From Brevundimonas sp. G8 (GTDB lineage: Bacteria > Pseudomonadota > Alphaproteobacteria > Caulobacterales > Caulobacteraceae), in contig NZ_LR732816.1 of NCBI RefSeq assembly GCF_902506205.1, positions 2,988,993-3,052,992 of the forward strand: a stretch of 64,000 bases of DNA. Direction: 5' to 3'. Below, one piece after another: positions 1 through 10,400 of this stretch. Under the pieces are notes generated by a model. That model did no database searches. It was given only the letters and a program-made list of their open reading frames with translations, and was not told the DNA's origin. Positions within the stretch are counted from its first letter, which is position 1. Each line of letters begins with the position of its first letter. Both the position numbers and the translations under genes were made by a program.

Positions 1-1
1 A

Positions 2-346
2 CGGGTGGTGATCTTCGCCGCCGGCGTCGGCGCGCCCTTCTTCACGACAGACTCGGGCGCCGCGCTGCGCGCCGCTGAAATGGGCTGCGACGCCCTGCTG
101 AAGGGCACCAGCGTGGACGGCGTTTATACCGCCGACCCCAAAAAGGATCCGACCGCCACCCGCTACGAGACCCTGACCTATCAGGATGTTCTGGCCAAGG
201 ATCTGCGGGTCATGGATGCCTCGGCCATCGCCATGATGCGCGACACGGGCATCCCGATCGTGGTCTTCTCCATTCGGGAAGACAACTCGCTGCGCCGGAC
301 CCTGACCGGCCAAGGCACGTTCACGGTCATTCAGGACGTCGCTTGA
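2..346 (+). CDS. pyrH: UMP kinase, C-terminal part (5' end outside window)
   Basis: Only the last 114 codons are present. The frame is open from base 2 and ends with TGA at 344-346. The protein phosphorylates UMP to UDP in the cytoplasm, the step that feeds CTP synthesis by pyrG further along this window. The visible part carries typical features of the amino-acid-kinase fold of bacterial UMP kinase: the [10 protein letters not shown] segment, then the [13 protein letters not shown] segment of the nucleotide site, and the [12 protein letters not shown] helix near the C-terminus. It lies 38 bases before frr, the common bacterial pyrH-frr arrangement. Family assignment is firm; nothing can be said about its start. 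Confidence 0.95.
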   Translation, partial: RVVIFAAGVGAPFFTTDSGAALRAAEMGCDALLKGTSVDGVYTADPKKDPTATRYETLTYQDVLAKDLRVMDASAIAMMRDTGIPIVVFSIREDNSLRRTLTGQGTFTVIQDVA

Positions 347-384
347 ACGTCTGCTGACCAGGAAAGACAAGAGAGACCAAGACC

Positions 385-942
385 ATGGCAAAGCCTGAAC
401 TGAAGACCTATCGCGACCGCATGGAACGGTCTGTGACCGCCCTGAAGGAAGAGTTCAGCGGCCTGCGGACCGGACGCGCCAATGCCGGCCTGCTTGAGCC
501 CGTGAGGGTGGAAGCCTATGGCTCGGCCTCGCCGCTGAGCGCCGTCGCGGCCATCAGCGTGCCCGAGCCGCGCATGATCAGCGTCAACGTCTGGGACAAG
601 GGCATGGTTGTCGCCGTCGAGAAGGCGATCCGTAACGCGAACCTGGGCCTGAACCCCATCGTCGACGGCCAGACGCTGCGCATCCCCGTGCCGCCGCTGA
701 CCGAGGAACGCCGCAAGGATCTGGTCAAGCTGGCCGGAAAATACACCGAGCAGCAGAAGATTTCGGTCCGCAACGTCCGTCGCGACGCCAACGACGACCT
801 GAAGAAGGCCGAGAAGGCCGGCGAGATCAGCCAGGACGAGCAGAAGAAGATGGAGACCGAGGTCCAGAAGGAAACCGACGCGGCCATCAAGCGCATCGAC
901 GAGGCCTTGAAGACCAAAGAACAAGAGATCATGCAGGTCTGA
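385..942 (+). CDS. frr: ribosome recycling factor
   Basis: The 185-residue protein has the normal length for RRF, which with EF-G splits the post-termination ribosome. The conserved [12 protein letters not shown] stretch near residues 27-38 begins the tRNA-mimicking domain. The central segment around [15 protein letters not shown] and the long charged C-terminal helices match the family. It follows pyrH and precedes uppS by 37 bases, so it is probably cotranscribed with both. The ATG at 385 is preceded only by a weak GAGA-type ribosome binding site. No odd residues were noticed. Confidence 0.97.
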   Translation: MAKPELKTYRDRMERSVTALKEEFSGLRTGRANAGLLEPVRVEAYGSASPLSAVAAISVPEPRMISVNVWDKGMVVAVEKAIRNANLGLNPIVDGQTLRIPVPPLTEERRKDLVKLAGKYTEQQKISVRNVRRDANDDLKKAEKAGEISQDEQKKMETEVQKETDAAIKRIDEALKTKEQEIMQV

Positions 943-979
943 GGCGAAACGGCTTGGCCCTGAAGGGATCGCACGAGAG

Positions 980-1753
980 ATGACGGCAGACAGCGCCGCG
1001 CCTTCTGGCCAACGCCCACAAGGACGGGGTCCCGATGGGCCGCGTCATGTCGCCATTATCATGGACGGCAACGGCCGCTGGGCGAAAGCGCGGGGCCTGC
1101 CGCGCGCCCTGGGCCATCGCGAGGGCGTGCAGGCGCTGAAGCGCACGATCCAGGCGGCGCCGGACCTGGGCATCAATTGCCTGACCGTGTTCGGCTTCTC
1201 GACGGAGAATTGGAGCCGGCCCGAGGACGAGGTGTCCGACCTGATGGGGCTGGTTCGAACCTATGTGGCGAGCGACCTTGCGCGTCTGGCGAAAGCGGGC
1301 GTGCGTCTGCGAATCCTGGGCCGTCGCGAAGGTCTGCCTGGAGACATCGCCGCCATCATCGAAAGGGCCGAGGCCCAGACGGCGCATAACGACCGCTTCT
1401 TGCTGCAGGTCGCCTTCAACTATGGCGGCCGGGCCGATCTGGTGGACTCCGCGCGGCGGCACATGGAACGGGTCCTGGCGGGGGAGACGGCCGAACCGAT
1501 CACCGAGGCAGTCCTGACCTCCGGGCTGGCGACGGCGGGTTCGCCGCCGCTGGATCTGATCGTGCGCACGTCCGGTGAGCAGCGCCTGTCGAACTTCCTG
1601 TTGTGGGAAGCCGCTTACGCCGAACTGGTGTTCCAGGACATCCTGTGGCCCGACTATGGCCCCAAGGCTCTGGCCGAGGCGATCGCCGCCTTTGGTCAAC
1701 GCGACCGTCGCTATGGCGGTCGAGAGGTCGCCCCCGTGCGCGCTACGGCCTGA
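980..1753 (+). CDS. uppS: isoprenyl transferase (undecaprenyl diphosphate synthase)
   Basis: This 257-residue cytoplasmic enzyme adds isopentenyl units in cis to farnesyl diphosphate, giving the C55 carrier lipid of peptidoglycan and O-antigen synthesis. Visible family motifs are IIMDGNGRWAK (catalytic Asp near residue 29), the TVFGFSTENWSRP block, and RTSGEQRLSNFLLWE from residue 196, the IPP-binding region. An N-terminal extension of about 20 residues rich in Gly/Pro/Ser precedes the conserved core. The stop overlaps the cdsA start (TGATG), which indicates translational coupling. Confidence 0.96.
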   Translation: MTADSAAPSGQRPQGRGPDGPRHVAIIMDGNGRWAKARGLPRALGHREGVQALKRTIQAAPDLGINCLTVFGFSTENWSRPEDEVSDLMGLVRTYVASDLARLAKAGVRLRILGRREGLPGDIAAIIERAEAQTAHNDRFLLQVAFNYGGRADLVDSARRHMERVLAGETAEPITEAVLTSGLATAGSPPLDLIVRTSGEQRLSNFLLWEAAYAELVFQDILWPDYGPKALAEAIAAFGQRDRRYGGREVAPVRATA

Positions 1754-2571
1754 TGGCGGTCAAGGGGCGTGATATTGCGTTGAGGGCGGCTTCCGCCGCC
1801 GTGCTGGCGCCGGCGGCTGTCGCCGCGACCTGGTTCGGCGGTGTGTGGTTCCTGGCGCTGGTGGTCGTCGCCGCCGTCGTTCTCGCCTTCGAATGGGGCG
1901 CAATGAGCGCGCCTAGAGCTCCTCGTCCTATCGGTTTGGCCGTCGCTCTTGCGGTCGTCGCCTCCGTCGTCAGCGCCTACTTCGGCGTCATGTCGGTGGC
2001 TTTCGTCATCCTGGTGTTCGGCGCTGCGGCGGCGGGCCTTCTCGCCCGACAGCGCGGACAACAGGCGATCGACGCCGCCTACGGTGTTCTTTATCTCGGC
2101 TGGCCTTCGATCCTGCTGATCTGGCTCCGGGACGGTGAGAGCCCGGTGGGTCTCCATTGGACGGCGCTGGTCTTCGCCGTGACCTGGTCGGCGGATATTC
2201 TGGCCTATCTGGCAGGTTCGACGTTCGGCGGTCCCAAGCTTTGGCCGCGCTATTCGCCCAACAAGACCTGGTCGGGCTTCATCGGCGGCATTCTGGCGGG
2301 GGCCGTGGCCGGCGCCGCCATGACTGCGTGGTTCGACATGGGCCGACTGACCATATTCTGGGGTGCGGTTCTGGGGCTGGCGGCGGCCTTGGCGACCATG
2401 GGCGGCGACTTGTGGGAGTCGGGCCTGAAGCGCCGGTTCGGGGTCAAGGACGCCGGCAACACCATTCCGGGGCACGGCGGCTTGCTGGACCGGGTCGATG
2501 GCCTGATGTTCGCGGTCGTCGTGGTCGCGGCCGGGCGGTTGATCGTCCTGTTATTGGAGCGCGGCGCGTGA
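1753..2571 (+). CDS. cdsA: phosphatidate cytidylyltransferase
   Basis: This integral membrane enzyme makes CDP-diacylglycerol from phosphatidate and CTP, the branch point of phospholipid synthesis. The ATG at 1753 shares its A with the uppS stop and gives 272 residues. An upstream in-frame start would run deep into uppS and is not needed. Several hydrophobic helices fill the first 200 residues. The CdsA signature is complete near residues 223-249: [11 protein letters not shown] followed by [12 protein letters not shown], with the metal-binding Asp residues. The stop overlaps the dxr GTG start. Confidence 0.95.
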   Translation: MAVKGRDIALRAASAAVLAPAAVAATWFGGVWFLALVVVAAVVLAFEWGAMSAPRAPRPIGLAVALAVVASVVSAYFGVMSVAFVILVFGAAAAGLLARQRGQQAIDAAYGVLYLGWPSILLIWLRDGESPVGLHWTALVFAVTWSADILAYLAGSTFGGPKLWPRYSPNKTWSGFIGGILAGAVAGAAMTAWFDMGRLTIFWGAVLGLAAALATMGGDLWESGLKRRFGVKDAGNTIPGHGGLLDRVDGLMFAVVVVAAGRLIVLLLERGA

Positions 2572-3764
2572 TCCGGCGTCGCGTCACGGTGCTGGGCTCA
2601 ACCGGGTCGGTCGGCGCTTCGACGCTGGACCTGATGGATCAGGCCGAGGCCACGGGGACTGGCGCTTTCGAGGTCGAGGCGCTGACCGGCGGGGCCAACA
2701 TCGCCAAACTGGCCGAGCAGGCGCGACGCTGGCGTCCGAAAGTGGCGGTCACCGCCGATCCGGCGCGGCTGGAAGAGTTGCGAGACGCCTTGGCCGGTAC
2801 GGACATAGCGGTCGCCGCAGGCGACGCCGCCATCGTCGAGGCGGCGACGCGGCCGGTCGATTGGATCATGGCCGCCATCGTCGGCGCAGCGGGATTGAAG
2901 TCGGCCTGGGCGGCGGCGGCCACCGGGGCGACCCTGGCGCTGGCTAACAAGGAAAGCCTGGTCTGCTGCGGACCGGCCCTGATCGAACGGGTCAAGCGGG
3001 CAGGGGGGCGGCTGATTCCGGTCGATTCCGAGCACTCCGCCATCTTTCAGGTCTTTCCGGCCGAAGCGCCCGAGCGGGTGTCCAGGCTGATCCTGACTGC
3101 TTCGGGCGGACCTTTCCGACAGACCCCGCGCGAACGGATGATCGGCATCACGCCCCAACAGGCGGTGGCGCATCCGAACTGGAGCATGGGGGCCAAGATT
3201 TCGGTCGACAGCGCCACCATGGCCAACAAGGGCCTGGAGATGATCGAGGCGGCCTATCTGTTCGATATGCCGCAGGACCGAATCGACGTGGTGGTGCACC
3301 CCGAATCGATCATCCACAGCCTTGTGGAATATGTGGATGGTTCGACGCTGGCCCAGATGGGGCCGCCCGACATGCGCACGCCCATCGCCTGCGCCCTGGC
3401 CTGGCCCGACCGTATCGCCTGGCCCGCGCCCAAGCTGGATCTGGCGGTACTGGGCCGTCTGACGTTCGAGGCACCCGATCTGTTGCGTTTTCCGGCCCTG
3501 GATTTGGCCCGTCAGGCGCTGAAAGCAGGCGGCGCGACGCCCGCCGTTTTCAACGCCGCCAACGAGGTCGCGGCCTTTGCATTTCTTGACCGCAAGCTGG
3601 CCTTTCTCAATATTGCCGCAGTCGTCGCCGAAACCCTTGAGTGTGCGACGAAAGCGGGGATGGCTTTCGGTTCTGGAGATGCCTGCGGTGCGGCCCTTTC
3701 GGTCGATGCCGAGACGCGTCGAATGGCCGAAACCGTCATCGCCGGTCTTGCGAACGCGGCCTGA
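2568..3764 (+). CDS. dxr: 1-deoxy-D-xylulose 5-phosphate reductoisomerase
   Basis: DXR converts DXP to 2-C-methyl-erythritol 4-phosphate with NADPH, the committed step of the MEP isoprenoid pathway that also supplies UppS. The GTG at 2568 overlaps the cdsA stop (GTGA) and gives 398 residues, the usual length; longer in-frame starts lie within cdsA. The NADPH loop GSTGSVG is at residues 10-16, NKES at 127-130, and the metal ligands D153 and E155 sit in the VDSEHS motif. All catalytic landmarks are intact. Confidence 0.96.
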   Translation: MIRRRVTVLGSTGSVGASTLDLMDQAEATGTGAFEVEALTGGANIAKLAEQARRWRPKVAVTADPARLEELRDALAGTDIAVAAGDAAIVEAATRPVDWIMAAIVGAAGLKSAWAAAATGATLALANKESLVCCGPALIERVKRAGGRLIPVDSEHSAIFQVFPAEAPERVSRLILTASGGPFRQTPRERMIGITPQQAVAHPNWSMGAKISVDSATMANKGLEMIEAAYLFDMPQDRIDVVVHPESIIHSLVEYVDGSTLAQMGPPDMRTPIACALAWPDRIAWPAPKLDLAVLGRLTFEAPDLLRFPALDLARQALKAGGATPAVFNAANEVAAFAFLDRKLAFLNIAAVVAETLECATKAGMAFGSGDACGAALSVDAETRRMAETVIAGLANAA

Positions 3765-3791
3765 TAGCAGGCCAGGGGAGACGATTTTCGA

Positions 3792-5009
3792 ATGCTGGGC
3801 GTCCTGGGTCAGGTCCTGATCTCAATCGCCTCGTTCCTGTTGGTGTTGACGTTCATCGTCACCATCCATGAACTGGGTCACTTCCTCGTCGCGCGCGCCT
3901 TTGGCGTGAAGGTGGACCGTTTCGCGGTCGGCTTCGGCAAGGCTGTGTTCAGCCGCACCGATCGCCACGGCATCGAATGGCGGCTGGGTTGGCTGCCTCT
4001 GGGCGGCTATGTGAAATTCTCTGGCGACCTCGACGCCTCCAGCGTGCCGGATCAGGCGGGGTTGAACGAACTGCGCCAGAGGGTGGTGGCCGAGCGCGGA
4101 CCCGGCGCCGAGCGCGACTATTTCCACTTCAAGCCGGTGTGGCAGCGCGCGCTGATCGTCGCGGCCGGTCCGGTCGCCAACTTCATCCTGGCCATCACGA
4201 TCTTTGCAGTTGTCTTCATGGCCGTGGGCGTTTCGTTGCGCCCCGCCCGCGTGGCTCAGGTTCAGGCGGGATCGCCCGCAGCCGCCGCCGGCTTCCAGGT
4301 CGGCGACCTGATCACCGACGTGAACGGCAAGCCCATCAAGGACGGCAGCGCGGTGACGCGCACCGTCATGCTCTCCACCGGCGATCCTGTCCGTTTCACC
4401 GTCGAACGCGCCGGGCAGCCGGTGGAACTGATCGCCACGCCCGAACGCCGCGAAGAGAACGACCCCATCGCCGGACGGGTCAAGGTCGGTCGTATTGGCC
4501 TGGGCCTGGGGTCGTCGGCCGGCGATGTGCGCCATGTTCGTTACGGCCCGGTTGGCGCCGTGGTCGAAGGCGTGCGCCAGACCGGCGACGTGATCGGTTC
4601 GACTTTGACCTATCTCGGGCGTCTTGTGACCGGTCGCGAGTCGGGCGATCAGTTCAGCGGACCGCTGGGCATTGCCAAGGCGACGGGGTCGCTGACGACC
4701 GCTGCGGTCGAGGCCAATCCGGCGCCGAGCGCCATCGCCATCAACCTGATCCTGACGCTGACAACCTTGGCCGCCATACTTTCGATCGGAATCGGCTTTC
4801 TAAACCTACTTCCCATCCCGATCCTCGACGGCGGGCATCTGCTTTTCTACGGCTACGAAGCCGTGGCGAGGCAGCCTGTGTCGGCGCGGTTCCAGGAGAT
4901 GGGCTATCGTGCAGGTCTTGCGCTTTTGGCGGGATTTATGTTGTTCGCGACGTGGAACGACCTACAGAAGCTCAACCTCTTCCAATTCCTCGGCGGGCTC
5001 GTCTCGTGA
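3792..5009 (+). CDS. rseP: RIP metalloprotease RseP (site-2 protease)
   Basis: This 405-residue inner-membrane zinc protease cleaves transmembrane substrates such as anti-sigma factors and signal-peptide remnants. The zinc motif HELGH is at residues 26-30 in the first membrane helix. A PDZ domain occupies about residues 130-220, and the second active-site motif, LLPIPILDGGH, carries the metal-binding Asp near residue 346. Hydrophobic helices frame both motifs. It sits between dxr and bamA as in most proteobacteria, which fits a role in envelope stress control. The ATG follows a GGGGAGA-like ribosome binding site. Confidence 0.95.
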   Translation: MLGVLGQVLISIASFLLVLTFIVTIHELGHFLVARAFGVKVDRFAVGFGKAVFSRTDRHGIEWRLGWLPLGGYVKFSGDLDASSVPDQAGLNELRQRVVAERGPGAERDYFHFKPVWQRALIVAAGPVANFILAITIFAVVFMAVGVSLRPARVAQVQAGSPAAAAGFQVGDLITDVNGKPIKDGSAVTRTVMLSTGDPVRFTVERAGQPVELIATPERREENDPIAGRVKVGRIGLGLGSSAGDVRHVRYGPVGAVVEGVRQTGDVIGSTLTYLGRLVTGRESGDQFSGPLGIAKATGSLTTAAVEANPAPSAIAINLILTLTTLAAILSIGIGFLNLLPIPILDGGHLLFYGYEAVARQPVSARFQEMGYRAGLALLAGFMLFATWNDLQKLNLFQFLGGLVS

Positions 5010-5026
5010 GCCGACGCCAGCCCCCG

Positions 5027-7480
5027 ATGGTTTCCCGAATGAATGACATGACCTCTCGCGCCGCCGTTCGACTAAGCGCCCGCTCCAGCCTGCTGGCTCT
5101 GGCGGTCGCCGCCGGGCTCGGCGCGCCTGCGCTGGCTCAGACCGCGCCCGCCACGCCGACACCTGCGCCGGCTCAGACGACAACGCCGCAAGCGCCTGCC
5201 GCAAACGCCGATCCGCGCGTCGAGATTGCTGCGCCGCAGACGATCACGATCAACCGCATCATCGTGCAGGGCGCACAGCGGATCGACCAGACGACGGTCC
5301 TGTCCTATCTGCCGATCCGTCCCGGCGACGCGGTGGACGCTTCGGTGCTTGACGTCGCCGTGCGCACCCTGTCGCGCACCGGCCTGTTCGCCGACGTTCA
5401 ACTTGGCATCCAGAACGGCGACCTGATCGTTCAGATCGTCGAGAATCCCATCATCAACCAGGTGGTGTTCGAAGGGAACAAGGCCCTTTCGAAGGACAAG
5501 CTGACCAAGGAAGTCACCCTGTCGCCGCGCGGCATCTATACTCGCGCCAAGGTCCAGGAAGATGTCGGCGCCATCGTGGAGCTTTATCGTCTGCAAGGCC
5601 GTATTTCCGCGACCGTGACGCCCAAGCTGGTTCAGCTTGAGCAGAACCGCGTCGATGTGATCTTCGAGATCAATGAAGGTCCGCAGACCGGCATCAGCGC
5701 GATCAACGTCCTGGGCAACCAGGCCTTCTCGGATCGCGACGTGCGCGGCGTGATGGTCACCGAGAAGTCCACCTGGTGGAAGTTCTTTTCCAACAACGAC
5801 AACTACGACCCCAACCGTCTGGAATACGATCAGGAGCAGCTGCGGAAGTTCTATACCAACCGTGGCTATTACGATTTCCGCGTCGTTTCGTCGGTTGCTG
5901 AGCTGCAGCCCGACGATCAGGCGTTCCAGCTGTCGCTGACGCTGAACGAAGGCGACAAGTATAACTTCGGCGAGGTCAAGGTCGTCACCCAGAACGACCG
6001 ACTGAACGCCGACTTCCTGCAACGGCTGATCCCGATCCGTTCGGGCGATCTGTACGAGAGCGACAAGATCGAGCAGGCGGTCGACGCCCTGACCTTCGCC
6101 GCCGGTTCGGCTGGCTATGCCTTCGTCGAGATCAACCCGACCTACAAGGCCAATCCCGACACCGACACGGTGGACGTGACCTTCAATGTGTCGGAAGGCC
6201 AGCGGGTCTATATCGACCGCATCAATGTGGTGGGCAACACCCGCACCATCGACCCGGTCATCCGTCGCGAACTGCTGCTGACCGAAGGCGACGCCTTCAA
6301 CCGCGCCCTGATGGAGCGGTCGCGCAACAATCTGCGTGCGTTGGGCTTCTTTAAGGACGTGACGGTCGAGGAGACACGTGGCAGCGCGCCGGACCGGTCG
6401 GTCATCAACGTCAACGTCCAGGAACAGCCGACCGGCGAACTGTCGGTGGGCGCGGGCTTCAGCTCGGTCGATAGCTTCACCGTCAACCTGGGCATCTCCG
6501 AGCGGAATTTCCGCGGACGCGGCCAGAATGTCGTGGCGCGTCTGGAATGGGGTTCGCTGCGCCAGCAGGTAGACTTCCGCTTCACCGAGCCGAAGTTCCT
6601 TGGCCGCGACCTGCGCGCCGGCTTCGACCTGTTCCACTCCCGCTATGACCTGAGCCAATATTCGTCGTACGACTATCGTTCGACCGGTGCGGGCTTGCGT
6701 CTGTCCTATCCGCTGAACGGCAATATGCTGCTCAGCACCCGCTACTTCCTGAAGTCGGACGAGATCATCGTGCCGACGGGATTCTGCTCCACGGCAGGAC
6801 AGGGCTCGTCGGCCCTTTGCGACCAGATCGGCAGCTTCATCAACTCGTCCGCCGGCTATACGCTGCAGATGAACTACACCAACGATCCGGTCCGCCCGAC
6901 GCGCGGCTGGGCGGGCTCGTTGCGTCAGGATCTCGCCGGTCTCGGCGGCGACGTGAACTATGTGAAGACCGAGGCTGACGCGAGCTGGTACTATGGCTTT
7001 ACGCCCGCCTGGGTCGTCAGCGTTCAGGGGTCGACCGGCTATATCAGCGGCTGGAATGGCGACCCGATCCGCATCAACGACCGCTTCTTTAAGGGCGGCA
7101 ACAGCTTCCGCGGCTTCGAGACGGCCGGTATGGGCCCTCGCGACCTGAACACGACCGACTCGCTGGGCGGCAACTTTTACGCTGTCGGCACGGTAGAGCT
7201 GACGCTGCCGAACTATCTGCCCGAACAGTACGGCATCAAGACCTCGCTGTTCGCCGACGTCGGTACGCTGGGCGTGCTCGACGACCGTTACAAGCTGACG
7301 GCCACGGGCACCGAAAACACCAATATCGCCGATGAGCTGTCTCTGCGCGCGTCGGCAGGCATCAGCATTCACTGGAAGTCGCCGATGGGGCCGATCCGCT
7401 TCGACATCTCCAAGGTGCTGTCCAAGGAAGACTACGACAAGACGGAATCCTTCCGCTTCTCGACCTCCACCCAGTTCTAA
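5027..7480 (+). CDS. bamA: outer membrane protein assembly factor BamA
   Basis: BamA is the Omp85-family core of the machine that inserts beta-barrels in the outer membrane. The 817-residue product has a signal peptide with a run of Leu/Ala ending near PALAQ, then a Pro/Thr/Ala-rich linker, then five POTRA-like repeats over roughly residues 65-440. A 16-strand barrel follows. Within it the GNSFRGFE segment holds the conserved RGF substrate-pore motif, and the last residue is Phe, the usual barrel signal. ATG codons at 5027, 5039 and 5048 are all possible starts and none has a strong ribosome binding site. The gap after rseP is only 17 bases. Confidence 0.95.
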   Translation: MVSRMNDMTSRAAVRLSARSSLLALAVAAGLGAPALAQTAPATPTPAPAQTTTPQAPAANADPRVEIAAPQTITINRIIVQGAQRIDQTTVLSYLPIRPGDAVDASVLDVAVRTLSRTGLFADVQLGIQNGDLIVQIVENPIINQVVFEGNKALSKDKLTKEVTLSPRGIYTRAKVQEDVGAIVELYRLQGRISATVTPKLVQLEQNRVDVIFEINEGPQTGISAINVLGNQAFSDRDVRGVMVTEKSTWWKFFSNNDNYDPNRLEYDQEQLRKFYTNRGYYDFRVVSSVAELQPDDQAFQLSLTLNEGDKYNFGEVKVVTQNDRLNADFLQRLIPIRSGDLYESDKIEQAVDALTFAAGSAGYAFVEINPTYKANPDTDTVDVTFNVSEGQRVYIDRINVVGNTRTIDPVIRRELLLTEGDAFNRALMERSRNNLRALGFFKDVTVEETRGSAPDRSVINVNVQEQPTGELSVGAGFSSVDSFTVNLGISERNFRGRGQNVVARLEWGSLRQQVDFRFTEPKFLGRDLRAGFDLFHSRYDLSQYSSYDYRSTGAGLRLSYPLNGNMLLSTRYFLKSDEIIVPTGFCSTAGQGSSALCDQIGSFINSSAGYTLQMNYTNDPVRPTRGWAGSLRQDLAGLGGDVNYVKTEADASWYYGFTPAWVVSVQGSTGYISGWNGDPIRINDRFFKGGNSFRGFETAGMGPRDLNTTDSLGGNFYAVGTVELTLPNYLPEQYGIKTSLFADVGTLGVLDDRYKLTATGTENTNIADELSLRASAGISIHWKSPMGPIRFDISKVLSKEDYDKTESFRFSTSTQF

Positions 7481-7512
7481 TCGCGGCTTTTTCGACCGCA
7501 CGAGGAAACCCC

Positions 7513-8112
7513 ATGAAAGCTCTGATCATTGCGGCGACCGCCGCCGCTTCGCTCATCGCCACCGCCGCTTCGGCGCAACAGGCGCCGGCCAACCCTGGCC
7601 CGGTCATCCCTGGCGTCTGCGTCTATTACAACGCGCGTCTGCTGGCCCAGTCGTCGGCCGGCCAGGCTGTCGAAGCGCGCATGCAGCAACTGGCCCAGGA
7701 AGTTCAGGGCGAGCTGCAACCCTACGCCACGCAGATCCAGACCGAGGCCCAGCAGCTTCAAACGTCGGGCTCCAGCCTGCCGGCCGACCAGTTGCAACAG
7801 CGCCGTCAGGCTCTGCAACAGCGCGCGCAGGAAGCTCAACAGCTGGAATCCACCCGCGAAAACGAGCTGCGCTACACCCTGGGCATGCAGCGCCAGGCCA
7901 TCACCGAAGCCGTCTCGCCGATCCTGACGGCCCTGTATCAAGAAAAGGGCTGCGGCCTGCTGCTCGACCGCGAGAGCGTCTTCATGATGAACCCGGCCAT
8001 GGACGTGACCGACCTGGCGATCCAGCGCCTGAACACCGCCCTGCCGACCCTGAGCTTCAACCGCCTGCCGGTTCCGGCTCAGACGCAAGCGCAACCGGCG
8101 GCCGCCAACTAA
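7513..8112 (+). CDS. skp: OmpH/Skp family periplasmic chaperone
   Basis: This 199-residue secreted protein holds unfolded outer-membrane proteins in the periplasm for delivery to BamA, encoded just upstream. A clear signal peptide ends near residue 21 (ATAASA-QQ). The middle, about residues 50-130, is very rich in Gln, Ala and Glu with heptad spacing, consistent with the long coiled-coil tentacles of Skp. The C-terminal third forms the body domain, and the tail is Gln/Ala-rich. It begins 33 bases after bamA and ends 7 bases before lpxD, so it belongs to the same transcription unit. Confidence 0.9.
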   Translation: MKALIIAATAAASLIATAASAQQAPANPGPVIPGVCVYYNARLLAQSSAGQAVEARMQQLAQEVQGELQPYATQIQTEAQQLQTSGSSLPADQLQQRRQALQQRAQEAQQLESTRENELRYTLGMQRQAITEAVSPILTALYQEKGCGLLLDRESVFMMNPAMDVTDLAIQRLNTALPTLSFNRLPVPAQTQAQPAAAN

Positions 8113-8119
8113 GTCGCCG

Positions 8120-9133
8120 ATGCCGGATCCTCGCTTCTTCGAAACCCTGTCGCCCCTCAGCGTCGCCGACCTGTCGGTGCAGATCGGCGGTGAGGTCGCG
8201 CGGGGTGGGGATCGCATAATCGCCTCCGTCGCGCCTCTGTCCTCTGCGGACGGGGGCGCGATCGCGTTTCTGGGCGATCGCAAGTTCGCCTCGGCCCTGA
8301 CGGCGACAAAGGCCGGCTGCGTCATCGTGCCGGCCGAGGCCACCGAGGCAGCGCCTTCAGACGCCGCCGTGATCGTCTCGCGAACGCCTCAGGCCTCCTG
8401 GGCCAAGGCGTCGCTTCTGCTGCATCGCCCCATCCTGTTCGACGCGGCGATCACGCGCGACCAAGCAGCCGAGGACGACAGCGTCGTGGTCGAACCGGGC
8501 GCGGTCCTGGGCAAGGGCGTCCGTATCGGTCGCGGGTCCCGTATCGGCGCAAACAGCGTTATCGCGCCGGGCGTTCAGATCGGCCGCGACTGCGTGGTCG
8601 GTTCGAACGTCACGGTCGGCTTCGCCCTGATCGGCGACCGGGTGAAACTGTATGCGGGCGCGCGGATCGGCGAGGCGGGTTTCGGCGCCACTGGAACCGC
8701 CGCCGGCGCCATGGACATTCCACAGCTGGGCCGCGTCATCCTGCAGGACGGGGTGACGGTCGGCGCCAACAGCTGCATCGACCGCGGCGCTTATGACGAC
8801 ACGGTCATCGGCGAGAACACTAAGATCGATAATCTGGTCATGGTGGGCCACAACTGCGTCATTGGCCGCAACAATCTGATGGCCGCCAACACGGGAATTT
8901 CCGGGTCGGTCACCAGCGGTGACAACGTCATCTTCGGCGGCAAGGCGGGGATCGGCGACCACATCACCATCGGCGAGGGCGCGCGCGTGGCGGCCGGCGC
9001 GGGGGTGTTGGCCGACATTCCGGCGGGTGAGACCTGGTCCGGTTATCCGGCCCGTCCGATCCGACAGTTCTTGCGCGAGACGATCTGGCTCGCCAAACAG
9101 GCCTCTTCAAAGAAGGCCCCGAAGGAATCATAG
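8120..9133 (+). CDS. lpxD: UDP-3-O-(3-hydroxyacyl)glucosamine N-acyltransferase
   Basis: LpxD transfers the second hydroxyacyl chain to the amino group of the lipid A precursor. The 337-residue protein has the N-terminal uridine-binding domain (about residues 1-105). It is followed by many hexapeptide repeats of the left-handed beta-helix type and a C-terminal helix rich in Lys. The catalytic His is residue 244 in the MVGHNCVIG segment. It stands 7 bases after skp and 2 bases before fabZ, the standard lpxD-fabZ-lpxA order. Confidence 0.96.
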   Translation: MPDPRFFETLSPLSVADLSVQIGGEVARGGDRIIASVAPLSSADGGAIAFLGDRKFASALTATKAGCVIVPAEATEAAPSDAAVIVSRTPQASWAKASLLLHRPILFDAAITRDQAAEDDSVVVEPGAVLGKGVRIGRGSRIGANSVIAPGVQIGRDCVVGSNVTVGFALIGDRVKLYAGARIGEAGFGATGTAAGAMDIPQLGRVILQDGVTVGANSCIDRGAYDDTVIGENTKIDNLVMVGHNCVIGRNNLMAANTGISGSVTSGDNVIFGGKAGIGDHITIGEGARVAAGAGVLADIPAGETWSGYPARPIRQFLRETIWLAKQASSKKAPKES

Positions 9134-9135
9134 GG

Positions 9136-9612
9136 ATGAGCGAAGACGGCAAGATCGATTACGCCGAGGTGATGCGGCGGCTGCCGCACCGCTATCCCTT
9201 CCTGCTGGTGGACAAGGCTGAGGCATTCGTGCCGCGCACCTCAATCGTCGGCATCAAGAACGTCACCCACAACGAGCCCTTCTTCCCGGGCCACTTCCCC
9301 ATCGATCCCGTCATGCCGGGCGTGCTGATCGTCGAGGCCATGGCCCAGACCGGCGCCCTGCTGATGTCCAAGACCCTGGATGTGGCCGTAGCCGACAAGG
9401 TCATCATGTTCATGTCCATCGACGGCGTGCGCTTCCGCAAGCCCGCGCGGCCGGGCGACCAGCTGCGCATGGAGGTCAAGGTGATCAAGGCGCGGGGCGA
9501 CGCCTACAAGTTCCGCGGCGAGACCTTCATCGATGGAAAGCTGGCGGCCGAGGCCGAATTCATGGCTATGGTCGTGACCGTACCGGTTCCAGCACCGGAG
9601 CCCGCGGCCTGA
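9136..9612 (+). CDS. fabZ: 3-hydroxyacyl-ACP dehydratase FabZ
   Basis: FabZ dehydrates 3-hydroxyacyl-ACP in fatty-acid elongation and so competes with LpxA and LpxD for the same hydroxyacyl-ACP pool, the usual explanation for its place between them. The 158-residue hot-dog-fold protein shows the catalytic His53 in PGHFPIDPVMPG and the catalytic Glu68 in LIVEAMAQTG. Its stop overlaps the lpxA start (TGATG). The C-terminus has a short Pro/Ala extension. Confidence 0.96.
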   Translation: MSEDGKIDYAEVMRRLPHRYPFLLVDKAEAFVPRTSIVGIKNVTHNEPFFPGHFPIDPVMPGVLIVEAMAQTGALLMSKTLDVAVADKVIMFMSIDGVRFRKPARPGDQLRMEVKVIKARGDAYKFRGETFIDGKLAAEAEFMAMVVTVPVPAPEPAA

Positions 9613-10400
9613 TGACCATCCACCCGACCGCCCTGATCGACGCCACGGCGACCCTGGTCGACGGGGTCCAGGTCGGGCCTTGGTGCACGGTCGGACCGAA
9701 CGTGGTGCTGGGCGAGAACGTGCGTCTGGTCAGCCATGTGGTGGTCCAGCAGGACACGACGGTGGGCGCCGGGACGGTGATCCATCCGTTCGCGGTCATC
9801 GGCGGCGACCCCCAGCATAACGGCTACAAAGACGAGCCGGTGCGGTTGGAAATCGGCGAAAACAACCTGATCCGTGAACACTGCACCTTAAACCGGGGCA
9901 CGCCGCAGGGGACGGGCGTGACCGTGGTCGGCGCCAACAACCTGTTCATGACCGGCGCCCACGTCGGCCACGACTGTGTAGTCGGCGACAATGTGGTCAT
10001 GGCGAACAACGCCACCCTGGGCGGACATGCCCAGGTCGGCGACAAGGTCTTCCTGGGCGGCCTGTGCGCCGTGCATCAGAACGGGCGCGTGGGGCAGGGG
10101 GCGATCATCGGCGGCCTGGCGGCCGTGACCCGCGACGTCATCCCCTATGGCTCGGCCTGGGGCAATCACGCGCGACTGCGCGGGCTGAACCTGATCGGGC
10201 TGAAGCGCAAGGGCTACGGCAAGGACCAGGTGCGGCGGCTGCTGGCGGCCTATCGCGACCTGTTCGAGGGCCAGGGCGAGTTCGCCGGGCGGATCGACGA
10301 GGTGGCGCAGACCTATGCCGACCTGCCTGAGATCATGGAGATCGTCGCCTTTATCCGCGACGGCGGGCGGCGTCCGCTGTGCCTGCCGAACGCGGAATGA
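9612..10400 (+). CDS. lpxA: acyl-[ACP]--UDP-N-acetylglucosamine O-acyltransferase
   Basis: LpxA catalyses the first step of lipid A synthesis, acylating the 3-OH of UDP-GlcNAc. The 262-residue protein is built of hexapeptide repeats from about residue 5 to 185, followed by a helical C-terminal domain. The catalytic His is H120 in the AHVGHDCVVG motif, and NRGTPQG near residue 94 matches the substrate loop of the family. The start overlaps fabZ by one base and the stop overlaps the lpxI start (ATGA). Confidence 0.96.
   Translation: MTIHPTALIDATATLVDGVQVGPWCTVGPNVVLGENVRLVSHVVVQQDTTVGAGTVIHPFAVIGGDPQHNGYKDEPVRLEIGENNLIREHCTLNRGTPQGTGVTVVGANNLFMTGAHVGHDCVVGDNVVMANNATLGGHAQVGDKVFLGGLCAVHQNGRVGQGAIIGGLAAVTRDVIPYGSAWGNHARLRGLNLIGLKRKGYGKDQVRRLLAAYRDLFEGQGEFAGRIDEVAQTYADLPEIMEIVAFIRDGGRRPLCLPNAE

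Noticed and set aside
5072..7501. 809-codon open frame antisense to bamA
   Set aside because: It mirrors the G/C third-position pattern of bamA, has no domain and no plausible neighbours; such frames are common opposite long GC-rich genes.
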